Shown here piece by piece: positions 12,461-23,186 of a stretch of DNA of 64,000 nt. The notes beneath the pieces were generated by a model. It made no database searches. It saw only the letters and a program-made list of their open reading frames with translations, and was not told the DNA's origin. How positions within the stretch are numbered: the stretch's first letter is position 1; the number at the start of each line of letters is the position of its first letter. The position numbers and the translations under genes are program-made. Origin of the DNA: Gordionus sp. m RMFG-2023. Taxonomy: Eukaryota > Nematomorpha > Gordioida > Chordodea > Parachordodidae. Location: positions 47,035,561 to 47,099,560 of the forward strand of contig NC_088775.1 of NCBI RefSeq assembly GCF_954871325.1, in the 5' to 3' direction.

Positions 12461-13265
12461 AAAATCAGGTGGTAGAGAATATTTCATATTCATTGATAGT
12501 TTGTAATGAATAGAATAAAATAGATAAACATTTACATTATCAGATATTGCTATGGTTAGCATGATAAAATCGTGATCTGAATTAATATTTGGTTGAATAT
12601 AAATCACAATTTAAATTATGTGTGAACATTTGAGAGGTTTTGTGGTGAACCCTTATTTACGTGTTGATTTTTATTTTTAAAATTCTAATTTTTACCAAAC
12701 CCTATTTATTGCGGAATATAAAACAAAGCATAACATTAAAATAGAAAGGGGATTAGAAAATAAAATAAATATTTTTTATTTATTTCTCATTTATAAAAAG
12801 ACAGAAGGCTAGTCCTAAATTTTAGAAAACTACTGAGCTATAATTTTAGTCATTTATTTAACATATTATATAAATTGAATACTCACTGGAAAAAATTATT
12901 TGAAAATTCATTTATTACCACCCCTTAATTTGCTATCACCTCCAAGGAGTTGAAATTTATAAGTTTTATAAACAAAAAAACATAACAAAAGGCAATAAAA
13001 ACAGTTTGAAATTTATTTATTGCCAATCTGTGATTAAAATCTACACTCATGGTTCTAATAACAAATGTGTATTAGACACTCCAACAGGTCATAATCAAAT
13101 TTTCACAATTTTTTTTTGGTAGGGAGTTTATGCCTTTACAGCTATTAATGTCACTTATCACAAACTATTTTATTCAAATTAATAAATATTATAATAGTTT
13201 TTTAATATAATTATTTCTATTAATTTAAATATAAAGGAATTAAAACCAATATTAAATTTAATTAC
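12461..13265. other. Non-coding DNA downstream of the Vav-like exons
   Basis: AT-rich, with no recognisable exon, repeat end or RNA gene on either strand. I looked on the minus strand for a Dbl-homology (DH) exon that should follow the Vav acidic region and found none. It may be intron or 3' flank. Confidence 0.35.
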
Positions 13266-13844
13266 TCTGCAAAAATTTCAAAATCCTTATATGTATCACT
13301 TTTGTCTTCATGTTCAGCTAAATGATTTTCTTCTTCAAAATCAAATCCACTATAATGCATAGGATTACATAAAAATAAAAAATTAATTACCATGTAATTT
13401 TTATAGCTTTAGAGGTTTTTGATAATATTGACAATGTGTTAATTACCTATATATAAATTAAAATTTAGATAGTATAAAATAATATACTTTGGCAAAATCT
13501 GATAAATCATATAACATGCAAGGATCAAACAGTTCATTTGTGTTTAAGCAAAATAATATTTGACATTTTTGGAGAAATAATCTTATATTTCTGAGACAAA
13601 AAAACTTTAAAAAGTTTAATAAAACTTAACACTAACATATTATTACTTGCCCCATCTGTGGTTTTAATATGACATCCTTTGTATTTATACAATTTGGGTG
13701 GAGATGATTCAATAAATTACATAAAATGACTCCATCTCTTAAAATTTGAGCTAAATCTATAGCATTGCTAATAACTTTTGCATGTGGAATAGCGTTACAG
13801 CGAAGTAGCCAGTTTAAACATTCCTTCCAGTCAGTTTTTGACAT
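13266..13844 (-). CDS. vav: Vav-like guanine-nucleotide exchange factor, calponin-homology and acidic region (four exons)
   Basis: Four minus-strand exons join in frame: 13844-13647, 13604-13488, 13446-13391 and 13349-13266, with GT-AG introns of 42, 41 and 41 nt. Exon 1 starts at ATG 13844 and reads MSKTDWKECLNWLLRC, then LRDGVILCNLLNHLHP; exon 2 gives FFCLRNIRLFLQKC and LFDPCMLYDLSDFAK; exon 3 VINTLSILSKTSK; exon 4 an acidic DTYKDFEIFAE. This is the order of the Vav N-terminus: CH domain (about residues 1-120) followed by the short acidic region with a Tyr that is phosphorylated in Vav proteins to relieve autoinhibition. Known Vav proteins act as Rho/Rac exchange factors below receptor tyrosine kinases. 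Exon 4 either splices at GTAATT (13265) or stops at TAA (13262-13264), which would give a CH-only product of about 151 residues. DH, PH, C1 and SH2 exons are not in view; they would lie left of 13265. Confidence 0.85.
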
Positions 13845-14223
13845 TTAATAGAGTAGCTTGATTCATTACAATTGCCTCAATTAAATATGTAATGAGTGTT
13901 GAATTATTTTGGTTGAAAAAGTTTATTGTCTAAATATTAAGCGAAATATTCACTATCAACAATATTTTTCATTTATTTATAATATTTAATTAATGTGGTG
14001 TAATTTAAATTTTCATGCTCTGAATATTTACCCCATAAACTTCTTATTTCCTAAAACAAATCTAGAATTTTACAAATTATTAATTTCCAAAGATTGTATA
14101 ATTGAAAAACAATTAATTTGAATATCAATATTATAAAGGTTAATTGAAAAGGCTAAACCACATTAAATGACAATTATATAAAAATTTTATACCTAATATA
14201 TATAGTTTAGTATTAGTATATAT
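13845..14223. other. 5' flank of the Vav-like gene
   Basis: AT-rich sequence upstream (minus-strand sense) of the Vav start codon. No TATA-type element or untranslated exon can be singled out among the many AT runs. The transposon end at 14224 begins right after it, so the compact promoter would have to lie within these ~380 bp or beyond the transposons. Confidence 0.3.
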
Positions 14224-14690
14224 CAATGGCGTCACTAGGGGGGGGGGGGGCGCAGGGGCTCGAGCCCCCTAAAAAATTTGAATAGCCTCCTGAAGCAAAC
14301 ATTTTTTTTTTGGAATCTTAACCCCTTGAACTAAAAATTTCTTTGATTTTCCCTGAAGATTTCTTTTATAATTCTATTAAGTAATATATAGATTTAATTT
14401 TAAAATTAATAAGACTTTCTAAATATTTATTAAATGATTACTATTTTAATTAGATTAGATTAATACATATAAATTATATTTTAACTATGTCAGCTTGCAA
14501 TCAAATTTTGGGTTAAAAATAGAATATCAATATCACTCATTAAATATTAATTTAGCATTAACAGTTGAAGATTAATTGACTATTATTATTTAAATTATTA
14601 TATAACCCTAATTAAATAAATAGAATCATTTATTATTTAAAAACTAAAAAATTTATTGTAATTAGGCGAGTACAAAATGACTAATCAACT
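14224..14690 (+). mobile_element. One end of a hAT-like non-autonomous element (family A)
   Basis: Starts CAATGGCGTCACTAG and continues with sequence shared with the left end of 42341-44577 and, inverted, with the right ends of 35830-40168 and 48883-50379. The eight bases before it are gtatatat; the matching other end was not found in the window. It is interrupted at about 14690 by a second hAT-type end starting CTAGAGGTGGGCGCGGG. Confidence 0.65.
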
Positions 14691-16367
14691 AGAGGTGGGC
14701 GCGGGTCTAATTTTTTATTCACAGCCCGCCCGCTCACGGTTGCAATAAAAAAATTTCTACCCGACCCGCCCGTTAATTCACTCCCGTCTCGCCCGAAAAT
14801 TCACAATGTTTTTAAATTTTACAAAACTATTGCTATTATTTTATATTTTTTGAATTTATTTCATTAATCATAATCCATATTAATAACAAAAAATAAATAT
14901 ATCAAAATTTTTATTGAGAAAAGGAAGAATGTCCATCTTTTTATTTCAATTGTGTAGGCCTTTCCTCTAATAAGATATGGTTACATAAAGTAACCTTCAC
15001 TAAAAGCTGAAGGGCTGACAAAATATTGCTCGCTAATTTTCTCAAAATATTGTCTTGTTATTTGTCTTATGAGCGATGAATCTTTTAAGTTCATTCTCAC
15101 AGCTTTCATCGAAGATATTGATGCTTCATCAGAATCATCTAGAAATTCTCTAAATTTTTTATTTAGAATATACGGTCTTTTATGATTTAGGATGAATTAG
15201 AAAAGTTATAAATGATAGTTGACCATTTAGAATATACGGGTTTTTATGAGTTTAGGATAAATTACGAAAGTCATAAATGATAGTAGGTATTAACTTATGC
15301 ATATCATCTAATTTTATATCATTTAGCATTTTTAAAGTAGTTTTATATATATCATCATTTTCTTCTTTAATTAAAAACTTAAGACTTTCGAAATTAGGAT
15401 CTAGAATTAAGCCTACCTTCTGCATAATATATCTTTCATTTAAAAGATTCTTATTCTGTTTTTTAAGGTTTTGATTATTATTGTATCACGTTCAGAAGGT
15501 TACCAAAATTTTACTAATTTTTGTTTCCATAGATAAACTTCATTTATTATTGGACGAGAATCTGCGCTCAGATTATCCGAACATTCTTTAAATATTAATA
15601 AAAATTATCTAACTCGAGTATCATTTAATATCAATTGTGGCTAAACTATTTAATTCATGCCTTGCTAAACAAGTACACCTGTATTTCAGAATATGATTTT
15701 AAAAAACTCTGTATCATGATATATACAGAGTTTTCATCTCTTTATTACATCTTGTTTAAGAGTGTGGTTTAGCTTGCTATTAGCTGTAGATTCTTTGAAA
15801 TATTATAATATTTTTTATACCATTTATATTTAAGGATATTTCTGTTAAACAATTGTCAAAAATATGATGTATAATATTATTTAGTATATGGCATATACAT
15901 GCTAGCGTTTCGTCATCTTTGAATGCATTTATAAGATTTGCTCCGTTATCAGTCACACAACTACATTTAATTAAACTAGTAGAAAGCCCGTTAAAAATGA
16001 CGGGGAAAGAAATTTTTATCCATTTTTTTACGAGATGTCATGCCAGATCCCTCACAATATTAGGAAGCATATAATTATTAAAAAGTTACCCTTAATAATT
16101 TGTTAAAGATATTCCCATGTCAGGTGCAAGCTAATATAAATTTTGAGGTTCCAAGCCCAGTCGTATCCAATATAATTTTGAAAATTTTTTCCCACCTCGG
16201 AGATAATTAAATTTGAGACTATCATCAAAAAATAAAATTTGTATAGTTGGGGACTTATCAAGACTATTATGTTTTTCTGAACATTTATTTTGTATTTGTT
16301 GATTATTAATGGTAGATATATCAATATTTAAACAATTATAAGGAGGAAATAAAGCAGGGTTTGTTAT
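14691..16367 (-). pseudogene. hAT-family transposase relic
   Basis: On the minus strand, conserved hAT blocks are readable: SCVTDNGANLINAFKDDETL with CICHILNNIIHHIF near 15990-15850 (catalytic Asp and the C-x-x-H of the RNase H-like core), SADSRPIINEVYLWKQKL near 15570, and a C-terminal piece FREFLDDSDEASISS...ITRQYFEKISEQYF near 15170-14990. Frames change between blocks and stops occur, so it is dead. The left terminus is CTAGAGGTGGGCGCGGGTC at 14690 with G/C-rich subterminal repeats (CCCGCCCG); the right terminus was not found. Its first exon opens at 16367 after an AG (ITNPALFPPYNCLN...), which aligns with the repeated 150-nt exon of the array upstream, so array and transposase look like one gene. 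Confidence 0.7.
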
Positions 16368-17109
16368 CTAAAATAAAAATAAATAAAAATTTTTTAAAAA
16401 ATGAATGCGTTAAACTTGCAGAGGAGTCAAGATTAGGATCAACTCCCTAGATTCATCAGAAGCTAAAATGGATGTATTCTAAAAAATAAAAAAATATAAG
16501 AACATTTATGCCTTTTTAGTATATATATACACTAACTTTATTATGTGTTGTTAGTATATTCTGCTGGGATTCACAATCCCTATAGCTATTCTTTTGTTGA
16601 TTGACCTGCCATCTTTTTCTTTCATTAATGACGGATAAATCACCATCTGTACAATCATTAAGTGAGGTTAAGACAGGATTTGTTATTTAAAATAAAAACA
16701 AAAGAATAATTTAAAAAATATAAATTCATTGAACCTGAAGAGGAGTCAATATAAGGTTCAACTCCCTAGAAATAATGGGAATATCATCAGAAGCTTAAAT
16801 AGATGTATTCTAAAATATAAAAAAATATATGAGCATTTCTGCATTTATATATATATATATAAGGCTATCTTTATTTTGCGTTTTTAGTAGATTTTGTAGG
16901 GTCTCACGATCCCTAGAGCGTTTCTTTTTTTGATTGACCTGCCATCTTTTTCTTTTATTAATGACGGATAAATCACAACCTGTACAATCATTAAGTGAGG
17001 TTAAGACAGGGCTTGTTATCTAAAATAAAAACAAAAGAATAATTTTAAAAAATAAATGCATTGAACCTGATGAGGAGTCAATATACCACCTCTACAATTA
17101 TTAAGTGAG
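16368..17109 (-). pseudogene. Tandem exon-pair array upstream of the hAT transposase, part 1
   Basis: Read on the minus strand, units of a short exon and a 150-nt exon alternate, each bounded by AG and GT and all in phase 0. The 63-nt exon at 16478-16416 reads NTSILASDESRELILIL; the 75-nt exon at 16809-16735 is its longer form with one stop. The 150-nt exons at 16686-16537 and 17019-16870 read ITNPVLTSLNDCTDGDL... and ITSPVLTSLNDCTGCDL..., followed by VINKRKRWQVNQKKKRSRD (basic, lysine/arginine-rich). Some splice sites are lost (acceptor AA at 16687-16688, donor GA at 16869-16868). Introns are about 45-65 nt. A third unit is deleted internally and cut by the hAT at 17118. No known domain recognised; the basic region could bind nucleic acid or act as a nuclear signal (guess). 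Confidence 0.6.
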
Positions 17110-17452
17110 GGTAAGACCAGGGGCGGACTGGCCATAAGACCCAGTGGGCATTTTGCCCACGAGGCCGCGAGAAAATGTCGATTTTGAGGCCGATGAGAGG
17201 AAAATACCAAAAAAGAGGCCGGTAGGAAAAAAAAATATTATGTTGTTCACATTATTTTCTCTTATCATTTATTTATTTTTAATGATATCTATTATTTGAA
17301 TATAAACATTCCCTGAGAAGAATTATCATGTCGTTTACTATATTTGAATGCATAAAATATCAATTACGTCGCTTGACGCTATATATCATTTACCACGTGC
17401 TTTTCGTTTTTTTTCTTCAAAGGAAGTGAAAACGCTTATGTTTGAATAGAGT

Positions 17453-18525
17453 GAAAGCTAAGTTTTCATTAATTTATATTATTATATACATTAATTTATT
17501 GTATATAGGAAACTATCTTCTTCTTAATTTATTGATCCTTTCCTTTTGAGTTGGGCTTGAGTAGAGTGAAAGCTAAGTTTTCATTAATTTATTATATTAT
17601 ATTTTTATACATTAATTTATTGTAGAGGAAACTTTTGTGTGCCTAATATTTGTATTACAACAATTTACTGATCATTAGCAAACAAACATAATATAAGAAA
17701 AGAAACACATAAATTGAGATGGAAAGCTAAGTTTTCATTAATTTATATTATTATATACATTAATTTATTGTATATAGGAAACTATTTTCTTCTTAATTTA
17801 TTGATCCTTTCCTTTTGAGTTGGGCTTGAGTAGAGTGAAAGCTAAGTTTTCATTAATTTATTATATTATATTTTTATACATTAATTTATTGTAGAGGAAA
17901 CTTTTGTGTGCCTAATATTTGTATTACAACAATTTACTGATCATTAGCAAACAAACATAATATAAGAAAAGAAACACATAAATTGAGATGGAAAGCTAAG
18001 TTTTCATTAATTTATATTATTATATACATTAATTTATTGTATATAGGAAACTATCTTCTTCTTAATTTATTGATCCTTTCCTTTTGAGTTGGGCTTGAGT
18101 AGAGTGAAAGCTAAGTTTTCATTAATTTATTATATTATATTTTTATACATTAATTTATTGTAGAGGAAACTTTTGTGCGCCTAATATTTGTATTACAACA
18201 ATTTACTGATCATTAGCAAACAAACATAATATAAGAAAAGAAACACATAAATTGAGATGGAAAGCTAAGTTTTCATTAATTTATATTATTATATACATTA
18301 ATTTATTGTATATAGGCTATCTTCTTCTTAATTTATTGATCCTTTTCTTTTGAGTTGGGCTTGAGTAGAGTGAAAGCTAAGTTTTCATTAATTAATTATA
18401 TTATATTTTTATACATTAATTTATTGTAGAGGAAACTTTTGTGCGCCTAATATTTGTATTACAACAATTTACTGATCATTAGCAAACAAACATAATATAA
18501 GAAAAGAAACACATAAATTGAGATG
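17453..18525 (+). repeat. Four tandem 269-bp repeats inside the hAT element
   Basis: Unit starts at 17453, 17722, 17991 and 18260, almost identical. Each unit contains the motif GAAAGCTAAGTTTTCATTAA twice (e.g. 17453 and 17568), so it is itself an older duplication. It lies between the left terminus and the transposase gene, where promoter or subterminal binding sites would be expected. Confidence 0.9.
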
Positions 18526-18700
18526 TATATAAATAGTCAAAAGTAAAAAACTTATTTATATTTCATAAAGATAGTAATGTTTTTTTATTATTATTACTGG
18601 CTGGTAACTTAACAGATTACTTTATGCTTTATATTAAAATACAATTCTTTAAAAAAATTATAATAAATTTTATTTTAGTTGAATTGATATATTTTCATAT

Positions 18701-21403
18701 ATGCATAGAAATGCCAAAAGGAAATTTAAAGGTGGAGCTGAAAAATTAAGAAAAAAAAATGCTGCTGGTCTCAAAGCAGCTGGTGCTGATCCAAAACAAC
18801 TTAAATTATCTTTTTTTGATAAATCAATACCAAGTATTTCAAATACTATTACTTCATGTAAATAAACTATTTTTTTAGAGATATCAACAACTGCCTCCCA
18901 TTCACCACTACCTGAAACAACTACCTTATCTGCAACATCTTCATGTATTATGGCATCAGTTCAATCATTGCCACTATCCTCACACTTGTCAGAAGCAACT
19001 ACATAAATAATACCTTCAGATATTTTTCAAAGTGGATTATCAGAATTGGATATGCATACACATGAAAATTTTAAGTTGCAATTAACAGCCACTATACCTC
19101 AAAAACTTAGATTTTTAATGCAACATCCTATACAACCAATAAACATTAAATATGATAAATTATATTATCGAATGGTAATGAGTGAAAAAATACCTAGAAA
19201 ATGGATTACCATAAAAATTATATGCAATAAAGCCCAAGCTGTGTACTGCTCAATCTGCCTGGCATTTGCAGTATGTGAAAACACTTTCACATCAGGCTCT
19301 ACAAATTTTCGTCACATGCACTCAGTTATTAAAATACATGAAAATTCAAAAGTGCATATTAGTGCTGTCGAGGCCTACCTCAGAGCTTCAAAAAACCAGT
19401 CGTTTAATAATTCAATTAGCGTTAAAATATTAAATGAAAAAAATCGACAAATTCATAACAATATCCACATAATAAAACAAATATTAGAGATAATAAAGTT
19501 TTTAGGTAAACAAAACTTACCATACAGAGGATCAAAGGCTACCGAAACACTTAGCCTCTTTGATAATGAAAATTTAAATCATGGCAATTTTCTGGAAATG
19601 ATCCGAATTATATCAAAGAATGATCAAATACTTAGAGATCATTTAGAGAAGGCTATTTTAAAAAGCAAACGTAGAAAAGATACACTTAAACTATCTAACA
19701 AATCAAAATCGAAGGGAAGAGGTTCTCTCATAACCTTGTTGTCAAAAACAATGTCAACAAAGTTATTGATGCTGTTCTTGATCAAATCAGGAATTTAATA
19801 AAAAAGGAGATTGGTAACAAACGGTTTAGTTTGCAAATGGATAGTACTCAAGACATTTGCGTTTATGATCAAGCAACCATTTGCCTACGATACATATATA
19901 ATGGTAAAATATCAGAAAGGCTTTTTGCACTTACAAAAGTTACGAACTCTTCTGGGAAAGGATTTTTTGATATCTTGAGTGAATGCTTTTTAAAACATGG
20001 AATTCAAATGAGAAATATAATTGGAGAATCATTTGATGGTGCTGCAAATATGCGGGGAGAATTTGTTGGGTTGCAAGCTCTTATTAGACAAGAGGCTCCA
20101 GGTAGCTTGTATATTTGGTGTTATAATCACATATTAAATCTCTGTATATGTGATTCATGCGATAATATTGAAGGCAAAATTTTATTTGGATTATTGAACA
20201 GACTAGCAACCTTCTTTGGTGAATCATATAAAAGGATGGACGCTTGGGTGAAACAGAATAACTCAACTGGCCAAAATAAACTGAGAAGGCTGCAAAAAAT
20301 AGGTGAGACAAGGTGGTGGGCACGTGAAAAAGCCCTTAAATGGATATATGGCAAAGAGAGCTTACTTCCAATAACGATAAGTGCACTTCGATTTATAATA
20401 GATAATAAATCATTTAAGGCAAAAACCTCATCAGAAGCGCAGTCGTTGATAGATAATTTATGTAAATTTAAGACTCTTAGTACAGCTGTAATATATTTAG
20501 AAATTTTTGAAATAATGGGGCCATTGTCATTGTATCTACAAACCAAAAATTCAGATATTTTGTCGGCATGGAAGATGATAGAAGATGCTAAGTCTTCTGT
20601 GTCATCGATTACTATTACATCAATTCAAAATAAAGCAATAAAAATGGCTTCTGATTTAAATGAAACACTTTCATATTTAAAGCTTCCGGAGAGTATCTGT
20701 GTACAGACTGCTCTGCCAAAAATTTGAATAGGACGAGCAAAGAGAATATATAGTGATGAAGGCCAGGATGAACGTCCTCAAGATTGACGTTTATAGGGTT
20801 GAAGTATTTCGTCCTATAATTGATCAAATTATAAACAGTTTGTCGGAACGCTTTTCTTCGAATAGAGATCTTATTTTGAATGTGCGATATTTGCATCCAA
20901 GGCATTTTGATGACATAAATAGTAAAGGTATTTCTGAAATGGCCTTGGAAAAACTGGCGCAATTGGCAAATATATCGAGTGAAAAATTACATAACGAATT
21001 GTGTTAAACGGGCGATGATATCTTATGTACAAGTGAGGAGTCGAATGAAGAAGATGGAATACTACAATATGATAATAACTCGAAGTGTGATAAATGTAAC
21101 AATTGTTTAATATGCGTGTATGAAATTCTTAAGAGGTACAATATGCATACAAGTGCATACACTAATTTATTTATGGCGTATGAATACATTTTAACTTTAT
21201 CATTTACGCAGGTTAATTGCGAGAGAACATTTAGCAAATTGAAAATTATAAAAAATAGGCTGAGAGCTAATATAGGCCAAGAAAAATTAGAAGCGTTTTT
21301 AATGATGTCAGTTGAACGAGAACTATTATCGCAGATTGAAATAGTAGATATTCTTGTTTATTTACGCAAAGGTTCAAAGTTAATGAGAGATTTATTAACA
21401 TAA
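18701..21403 (+). pseudogene. hAT transposase, ZMYM1/TTF-finger type, broken
   Basis: The start at 18701 (MHRNAKRKFKGGAEKLRKK) is typical of the family. Stops interrupt the N-terminal frame at about 18862 and 19003. From 19046 follows a TTF-type zinc finger (CSICLAFAVCENTF, SGSTNFRHM, KIHENSKVH). A frame change lies between 19760 and 19831. The catalytic region follows: FSLQMDSTQDICVYDQ at 19828, GESFDGAANMRGEFVG at 20025, IWCYNHILNLC. A second frame change lies near 20727-20750 and a stop at 21005. The C-terminus has the hAT dimerisation motif NCERTFSKLKIIKNRLR at 21216 and ends at 21403. Normal proteins of this class are about 600-900 residues and this one spans about that length. With three stops and two frame changes it is inactive but could still be recognised by related elements' transposase through its ends. 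Confidence 0.88.
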
Positions 21404-21639
21404 AAATTATATATTATTAATTCATTTATTTAAATCTTATTTATATCAATTACAATATGATCTCTAATTTTATAAGTGCAACAATTTTATTCTCTGTGCA
21501 ATATTGTATAATTGTTATAATTTTATATGTGTAATTAATTGATTTTATATATTGAGTATGATGTATTATATTATATTTAACATGTGATGTATGATTTGAT
21601 TTTATAGTGCAATATCCTTGCAAATTTAATATAAAATAT

Positions 21640-21790
21640 ATATGTGCAATGAATATTTTTTTATATGTGCAATGAATATTTTTTAATATGTGCAATGAAT
21701 ATTTTTTTATATGTGCAACGAATATTTTTTTATATGTGCAATGTATATTTTTTTATGTGTTCAATGAATATGATTTTGGATGTGCAATTT
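21640..21790 (+). repeat. Short tandem repeats (~28 bp) in the hAT 3' region
   Basis: The motif TATGTGCAATGAATATTTTT recurs about five times with slippage differences between 21640 and 21790, between the transposase end and the right terminus. Confidence 0.8.
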
Positions 21791-22025
21791 TTTCAAATAA
21801 AATATATGATTATCGTGTCATTATTCTTTTCTTTTTTTAAAATGTAAATTGTTTGAACCTATAAAAAATAACAAGTAATAAAAATTTATAATTTAAAGAA
21901 TTTAGGAACCCGGCCGAAGCCCCGCAAAATAGGAAGTATGGGGGCGAAGCCCCCATAAAAATGAGGCCGCTATAAAAAAAATGCCCACGAGGCCGTAACG
22001 TCGCCAGTCCGCCCCTGGGTAAGAC

Positions 22026-22442
22026 AGGGCTTGTTATCTAAAAAAAAAATAATATAAAAAATATAAATGCAATGAACTTGAAGAGGAGTCAATATTAGGT
22101 TCAACTCCCTAGAAATAGTGGGAACATTATCAGAAGCTAAAATAGATGTATTCTATAATATAAAAGAGTATAAAAAAAATATATATAAGGCTAACTTTAT
22201 TTTGCGTTGTTAGTATTTGTAGGGCCTCACGATCCCTGATCGTTTTTGATTGACATTGACCTGTCATCTTTTTCTTTAATTAAAGACGGATAAATCACCA
22301 CCTGTACAATCATTAAGTGAGGTTAGGACATGGCTTGTTATCTAAAATAAAAACAAAAGAATAATTAAAAAACATATTAATATATTAAACTTGAAGAGGA
22401 GTCTATATTAGGTTAACCTCTCTAGAAATAGTGGGAATATCA
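22026..22442 (-). pseudogene. Tandem exon-pair array, part 2
   Basis: Continuation of the minus-strand exon array after the hAT. A 75-nt exon at 22152-22078 is fully open (NTSILASDNVPTISRELNLI) with AG before and GTTCAT after it. The 150-nt exon copy at 22341-22196 is 146 nt and has stops, so decayed. A further 75-nt exon at about 22385-22442 is cut by the long-arm element; its other half (reading NTSILASD) lies at about 31207-31231. Traces of one more 150-nt exon are at 31250-31310. Confidence 0.55.
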
Positions 22443-22966
22443 CAGTATGACTAAATACTGTCTTGCTAAAGAGGAATTAATCATAATCAATCATAATTTG
22501 ATGATATAATATCTTTTAAAAAAAATTTTTCATAAACATTTTTTTCATTTTACATAAATCAATTTTTAATTAATTAAAAAATTGATATTAAATATCAAAT
22601 TATTTAAAATTCTGTTTTTACTTAATATTATTGGAAAAAAAATATATTTACTAGCTTATTACAACTAAATTTTATTTTTCAATTACAAAATTTAACAAAT
22701 TTATATCCATAAGAGGGCGTTAAATAGTTAAATATAAAAATATATTCTTAGGAAACCAGAATAAATATTGGATAGCGCTTTTTTTTGTATTTGGGTGTAA
22801 ATACATGTGAAAAACCTAAAAAAAATTTAAAAAATAGAGGTTTCTTTGAGATTTAATTAATGAGTAGGTTTAGAATCGAAAAATAGTAGAAAGTTTGTAA
22901 GGAACATATTGCTGGCGTTATTGATCAAAATATCTTCATTTTTGGTTTATACGTGTATATTTAGGT

Positions 22967-23091
22967 GTTGGGGTGGCCTAATGGGTAAGATGTAGGCTTG
23001 GAAACACGAGCATGAACAAGGACGCGGGTTCAATCCTGGTAAGAACCATAAAAACTTTCAAGTTTTTCTTCGATGACTGATGTGTAAAGAC
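22967..23091 (+). promoter_or_regulatory. tRNA-like RNA polymerase III-type promoter head of the LINE
   Basis: Box A-like TGGCCTAATGGG (22974-22985) and box B-like GGTTCAATCC (23027-23036) lie 41 bp apart, followed by GATGACTGATGTGTAAAGAC (23072-23091). The SINE at 12276-12430 shows the same order and the same 20-base end. Internal promoters are expected at LINE 5' ends because a full copy must carry its own promoter. That pol III or a tRNA-derived head does this here is inference. Confidence 0.6.
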
Positions 23092-23186
23092 ATATGGTAT
23101 GATGAATTTCGGAGCTTAGAGATGACACCCCGGTCACCGACAGGCCTGGACAGCCGGGTGCTAAGGATACCTGTCCAATAAACAAA

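Larger units (their letters stand above)
17118..22017 (+). mobile_element. hAT DNA transposon (ZMYM1-type transposase), perfect ends and 8-bp TSD
   Basis: Terminal inverted repeats CAGGGGCGGACTGGC (17118) and GCCAGTCCGCCCCTG (ending 22017) are flanked by the exact 8-bp duplication GGTAAGAC (17110-17117 and 22018-22025). Subterminal sequence is also inverted (TGCCCACGAGGCCG). It carries four 269-bp tandem repeats near the left end and a broken transposase gene. It was inserted into a 150-nt exon of the minus-strand array; the flanks join back into that repeat unit. An 8-bp TSD and CAGxGG ends are typical of hAT. Confidence 0.93.

Noticed and set aside
16103-16324. Minus-strand open frame of 73 codons
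   Set aside because: It is in a different frame from the hAT exon that starts at 16367 and aligns with the repeated exon; the overlap is accidental.
18842-18876. Very short intron (about 21 nt) removing the stop in the hAT gene near 18862
   Set aside because: A GTAAAT...TTTAG pair exists but 21 nt is half the 41-42-nt introns seen in the Vav-like gene; a simple stop in a dead copy is more likely.
22967-23045. tRNA gene on the plus strand
   Set aside because: It is inside the LINE insertion, has a degenerate arm between the boxes and no clear acceptor stem.
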